DNA of 6,543 nt from Actinomycetota bacterium (lineage in GTDB: Bacteria; Actinomycetota; Thermoleophilia; Gaiellales; Gaiellaceae), in assembly GCA_013695295.1 (NCBI GenBank), contig JACDAS010000062.1, positions 1 through 6,543 on the forward strand. The letters run 5' to 3'. This document shows positions 5,215-6,543 of the stretch, one piece after another. Position numbers and translations under genes: made by a program. Position 1 is the first letter of the stretch. Every line of letters starts with the position of its first letter. The notes beneath the pieces were generated by a model. That model worked only from the letters and a program-made list of their open reading frames with translations, did no database searches and was not told the origin of the DNA.

Positions 5215-5673
5215 TCAGTCTAGCTTCGAGAGGAGCGCGGCCACCGGGCCGCGCCCGGGCACGACGAGGCCCGGGTCGAGCTCGGCGAGCGGCTCCAGCA
5301 CGAAGCGGCGCTCGTGCAGCCGCGGGTGAGGGAGCTCGAGGTCGGGGCCGGCGGCGACCCGGTCGTCGTGGAGGAGCAGATCGAGGTCGATCGTCCGCGG
5401 GCCGAGGCGAGGGCCGAGCCGCGTCCGGCCGAGCTCGCGCTCGATCGCGAGCAGGCGGCCCAGCAGCGCCGGCGGCTCGAGCTGGGTCTCGAGCGCGACC
5501 GCGGCGTTGACGAACCGGGGCTGGTCGACGTAGCCAACCGGCTCGGTCTCCCGGAAGCTCGAGACGGCCACGACCGAGACCCCGGGCTCGGCGGCGAGGC
5601 GAGCGAGCGCTCGCCGGAGCGTGCTCTCACGATCGCCGAGGTTCGACCCGAGGCCGACGTATGCGCGTGCCAT
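5215..5673 (-). CDS. folK: 2-amino-4-hydroxy-6-hydroxymethyldihydropteridine pyrophosphokinase
   Basis: FolK (HPPK) transfers pyrophosphate from ATP to 6-hydroxymethyl-dihydropterin, the step before dihydropteroate synthase in folate synthesis. The 152-residue product has the full signature: AYVGLGSNLGDRE (4-16), SSFRETEPVGYVDQPRFVNAAV (pterin-binding loop), LLAIERELGR, and GPRTIDLDLLL, whose D96 and D98 correspond to the Mg-binding D95/D97 of E. coli. LPHPRLHERRFVLEPLAEL follows. I chose ATG 5671-5673 because the family starts with this strand. The frame stays open upstream to 5787, but the extra 38 residues lack similarity and would cover the divergent protease gene. It leads the folK/DUF2469 pair. 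GAGAAT (5685-5680, minus strand) ends six bases before the ATG and could be a weak -10 box for a leaderless transcript. Confidence 0.95.
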   Translation of the reverse strand: MARAYVGLGSNLGDRESTLRRALARLAAEPGVSVVAVSSFRETEPVGYVDQPRFVNAAVALETQLEPPALLGRLLAIERELGRTRLGPRLGPRTIDLDLLLHDDRVAAGPDLELPHPRLHERRFVLEPLAELDPGLVVPGRGPVAALLSKLD

Positions 5674-5690
5674 CGCTTCATTCTCGCTCG

Positions 5691-5710
5691 CTGCGGCTAC
5701 CCTGGCCGCC
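5691..5710 (+). promoter_or_regulatory. Probable leaderless promoter of the second S8 protease
   Basis: TACCCT (5698-5703) fits TANNNT and ends seven bases before GTG 5711. No Shine-Dalgarno is present. The decamer CTGCGGCTAC (5691-5700) is identical to that ahead of dusB (714-723) and sits in the same place relative to a GTG start. The whole gap to divergent folK is only 37 bases, so the folK promoter must overlap it. Confidence 0.55.
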
Positions 5711-6543
5711 GTGAAGCGAACGGCCTTCGCCCTCCTCGTCGTGGCCCTGGCGGCCACCTCGCCGGCCGCTGCGCATCGCCTGCGCACCTCGACCCGACCC
5801 GTTCCCGCGTCGGCCGGCGTCCTCGACGTGCAGGCGCTCGATCGGAATTCGTTCGCGCTGATCCAGCTCGACCGGGTCCGGGGTCACCTGGCGCTGCCGC
5901 TACTTCGTCGAAGCGGCGCTACGCTCGTCGCCGCAGAGCTCGGCCTCTGGCGGTTGCAGCGCGAGATCGCGCGCCAGATCGTGCCGGAGCTCACGCTGGG
6001 GCGCACGCTTCGACGAGTCGTCGCCGACCACCCGCTGCGCCGCCCCCGGACCCACCTCCACGCCGGCGATCCGCTGCTCCCGAGCGAGTACTGGCTCAAG
6101 GTGGTCGGCGCCAACCGCGTCGAGCCGCCCGGCCCCGGAGTCCCGGTGACGGTGATCGACACGGGCGTCGACCTCTCGCACCCCGAGTTCGACGGCCGTC
6201 CGAACACCCTTGCACTGAACCGGCAGACCGTCGTCGGCCCCGACGACGACCACGGCACAGCAGTCAGCTCGGTCGTCGCGGCGCCGGCCAACGGCATCGG
6301 CCTCGTCGGTGTCTATCCGGATGCGCTGCTCCAGATCTGGGATGCAAGCCCGCGCGGGGGCGGCAACCTCTCGAACGAGATCCGCGGCATCCTCGCCGGC
6401 TCGCGGCGCGGGCCGACCGTGATCAACCTGAGCCTCGGCAGCGAGGAGTTCGACCCGATCGAGGAGGAGGCCATCCTGCTCGCGCTCAGCCGTGGCTCGC
6501 TCGTCGTAGCCTCGTCGGGAAACGATTTCCAGGAGGGCAACCC
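5711..6543 (+). CDS. Secreted subtilisin-family (S8) serine protease, 3' end beyond window
   Basis: The first 277 codons of an exported S8 peptidase, open to the window edge. The GTG start is followed by a clear signal peptide (MKRTAFALLVVALAATSPAAA). A region of about 100 residues, probably an unusual propeptide without a clear I9 signature, precedes the linker LPSEYWLKVVGANRVEP typical of the S8 domain entry. The catalytic Asp is D150 in VTVIDTGVDLSHPEFDG, the His is H181 in DDDHGTAVSSVV, and the oxyanion Asn is N271 in VASSGND; the catalytic Ser would lie beyond the window. The Asp-His gap of 31 residues is close to subtilisin and far shorter than in the protease at 1791 (59), so the two are not recent duplicates. 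Divergent from folK. Substrate and C-terminal domains cannot be seen. Confidence 0.9.
   Translation, partial: MKRTAFALLVVALAATSPAAAHRLRTSTRPVPASAGVLDVQALDRNSFALIQLDRVRGHLALPLLRRSGATLVAAELGLWRLQREIARQIVPELTLGRTLRRVVADHPLRRPRTHLHAGDPLLPSEYWLKVVGANRVEPPGPGVPVTVIDTGVDLSHPEFDGRPNTLALNRQTVVGPDDDHGTAVSSVVAAPANGIGLVGVYPDALLQIWDASPRGGGNLSNEIRGILAGSRRGPTVINLSLGSEEFDPIEEEAILLALSRGSLVVASSGNDFQEGN

Overview
The window reads as a chromosomal segment of a GC-rich actinobacterium, most likely class Thermoleophilia. This rests on dense high-GC coding, GTG/TTG starts, promoter motifs that suggest leaderless transcripts, a DUF2469 gene (a family known mainly from Actinobacteria), and a secreted protein with a C-terminal 'LSEPATVALSLERKGRR' module of a type common in that class. 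The class assignment is inference.

Layout. Bases 20-140 hold a cloverleaf-like inverted-repeat element that abuts the stop codon of greA. greA lies on the minus strand (138-611), with a well-formed promoter and, in its short leader, a hairpin followed by T7 that looks like an attenuator. Divergently, a dusB-type tRNA-dihydrouridine synthase (733-1791) starts at a probable leaderless GTG. It overlaps by one base the start of a large secreted subtilisin-like protease (1791-3902) with an I9 prodomain, an S8 domain, a Calx-beta domain and an Ig-like tail. Convergent to it, overlapping by 14 bases, is a minus-strand set: folK (5215-5673), a DUF2469 gene (4841-5209) and coaX (3889-4647). Between the last two is a 193-base gap largely filled by a 172-bp long palindrome (4661-4832). 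Divergent from folK, a second secreted S8 protease starts at GTG 5711, probably leaderless, and runs off the window end.

How the genes fit together. Most of the content is housekeeping: transcript cleavage (GreA), tRNA modification (Dus), folate synthesis (FolK) and the first step of CoA synthesis (CoaX). Two secreted proteases of clearly different architecture flank the cofactor genes. I see no defence system, phage, CRISPR array, or rRNA/tRNA gene. The least explained parts are the two large palindromic elements, each next to a TAG stop codon and bounded by or containing CTAG, and the terminator-like structure in the greA leader, which resembles in layout the GraL leader known from E. coli greA.
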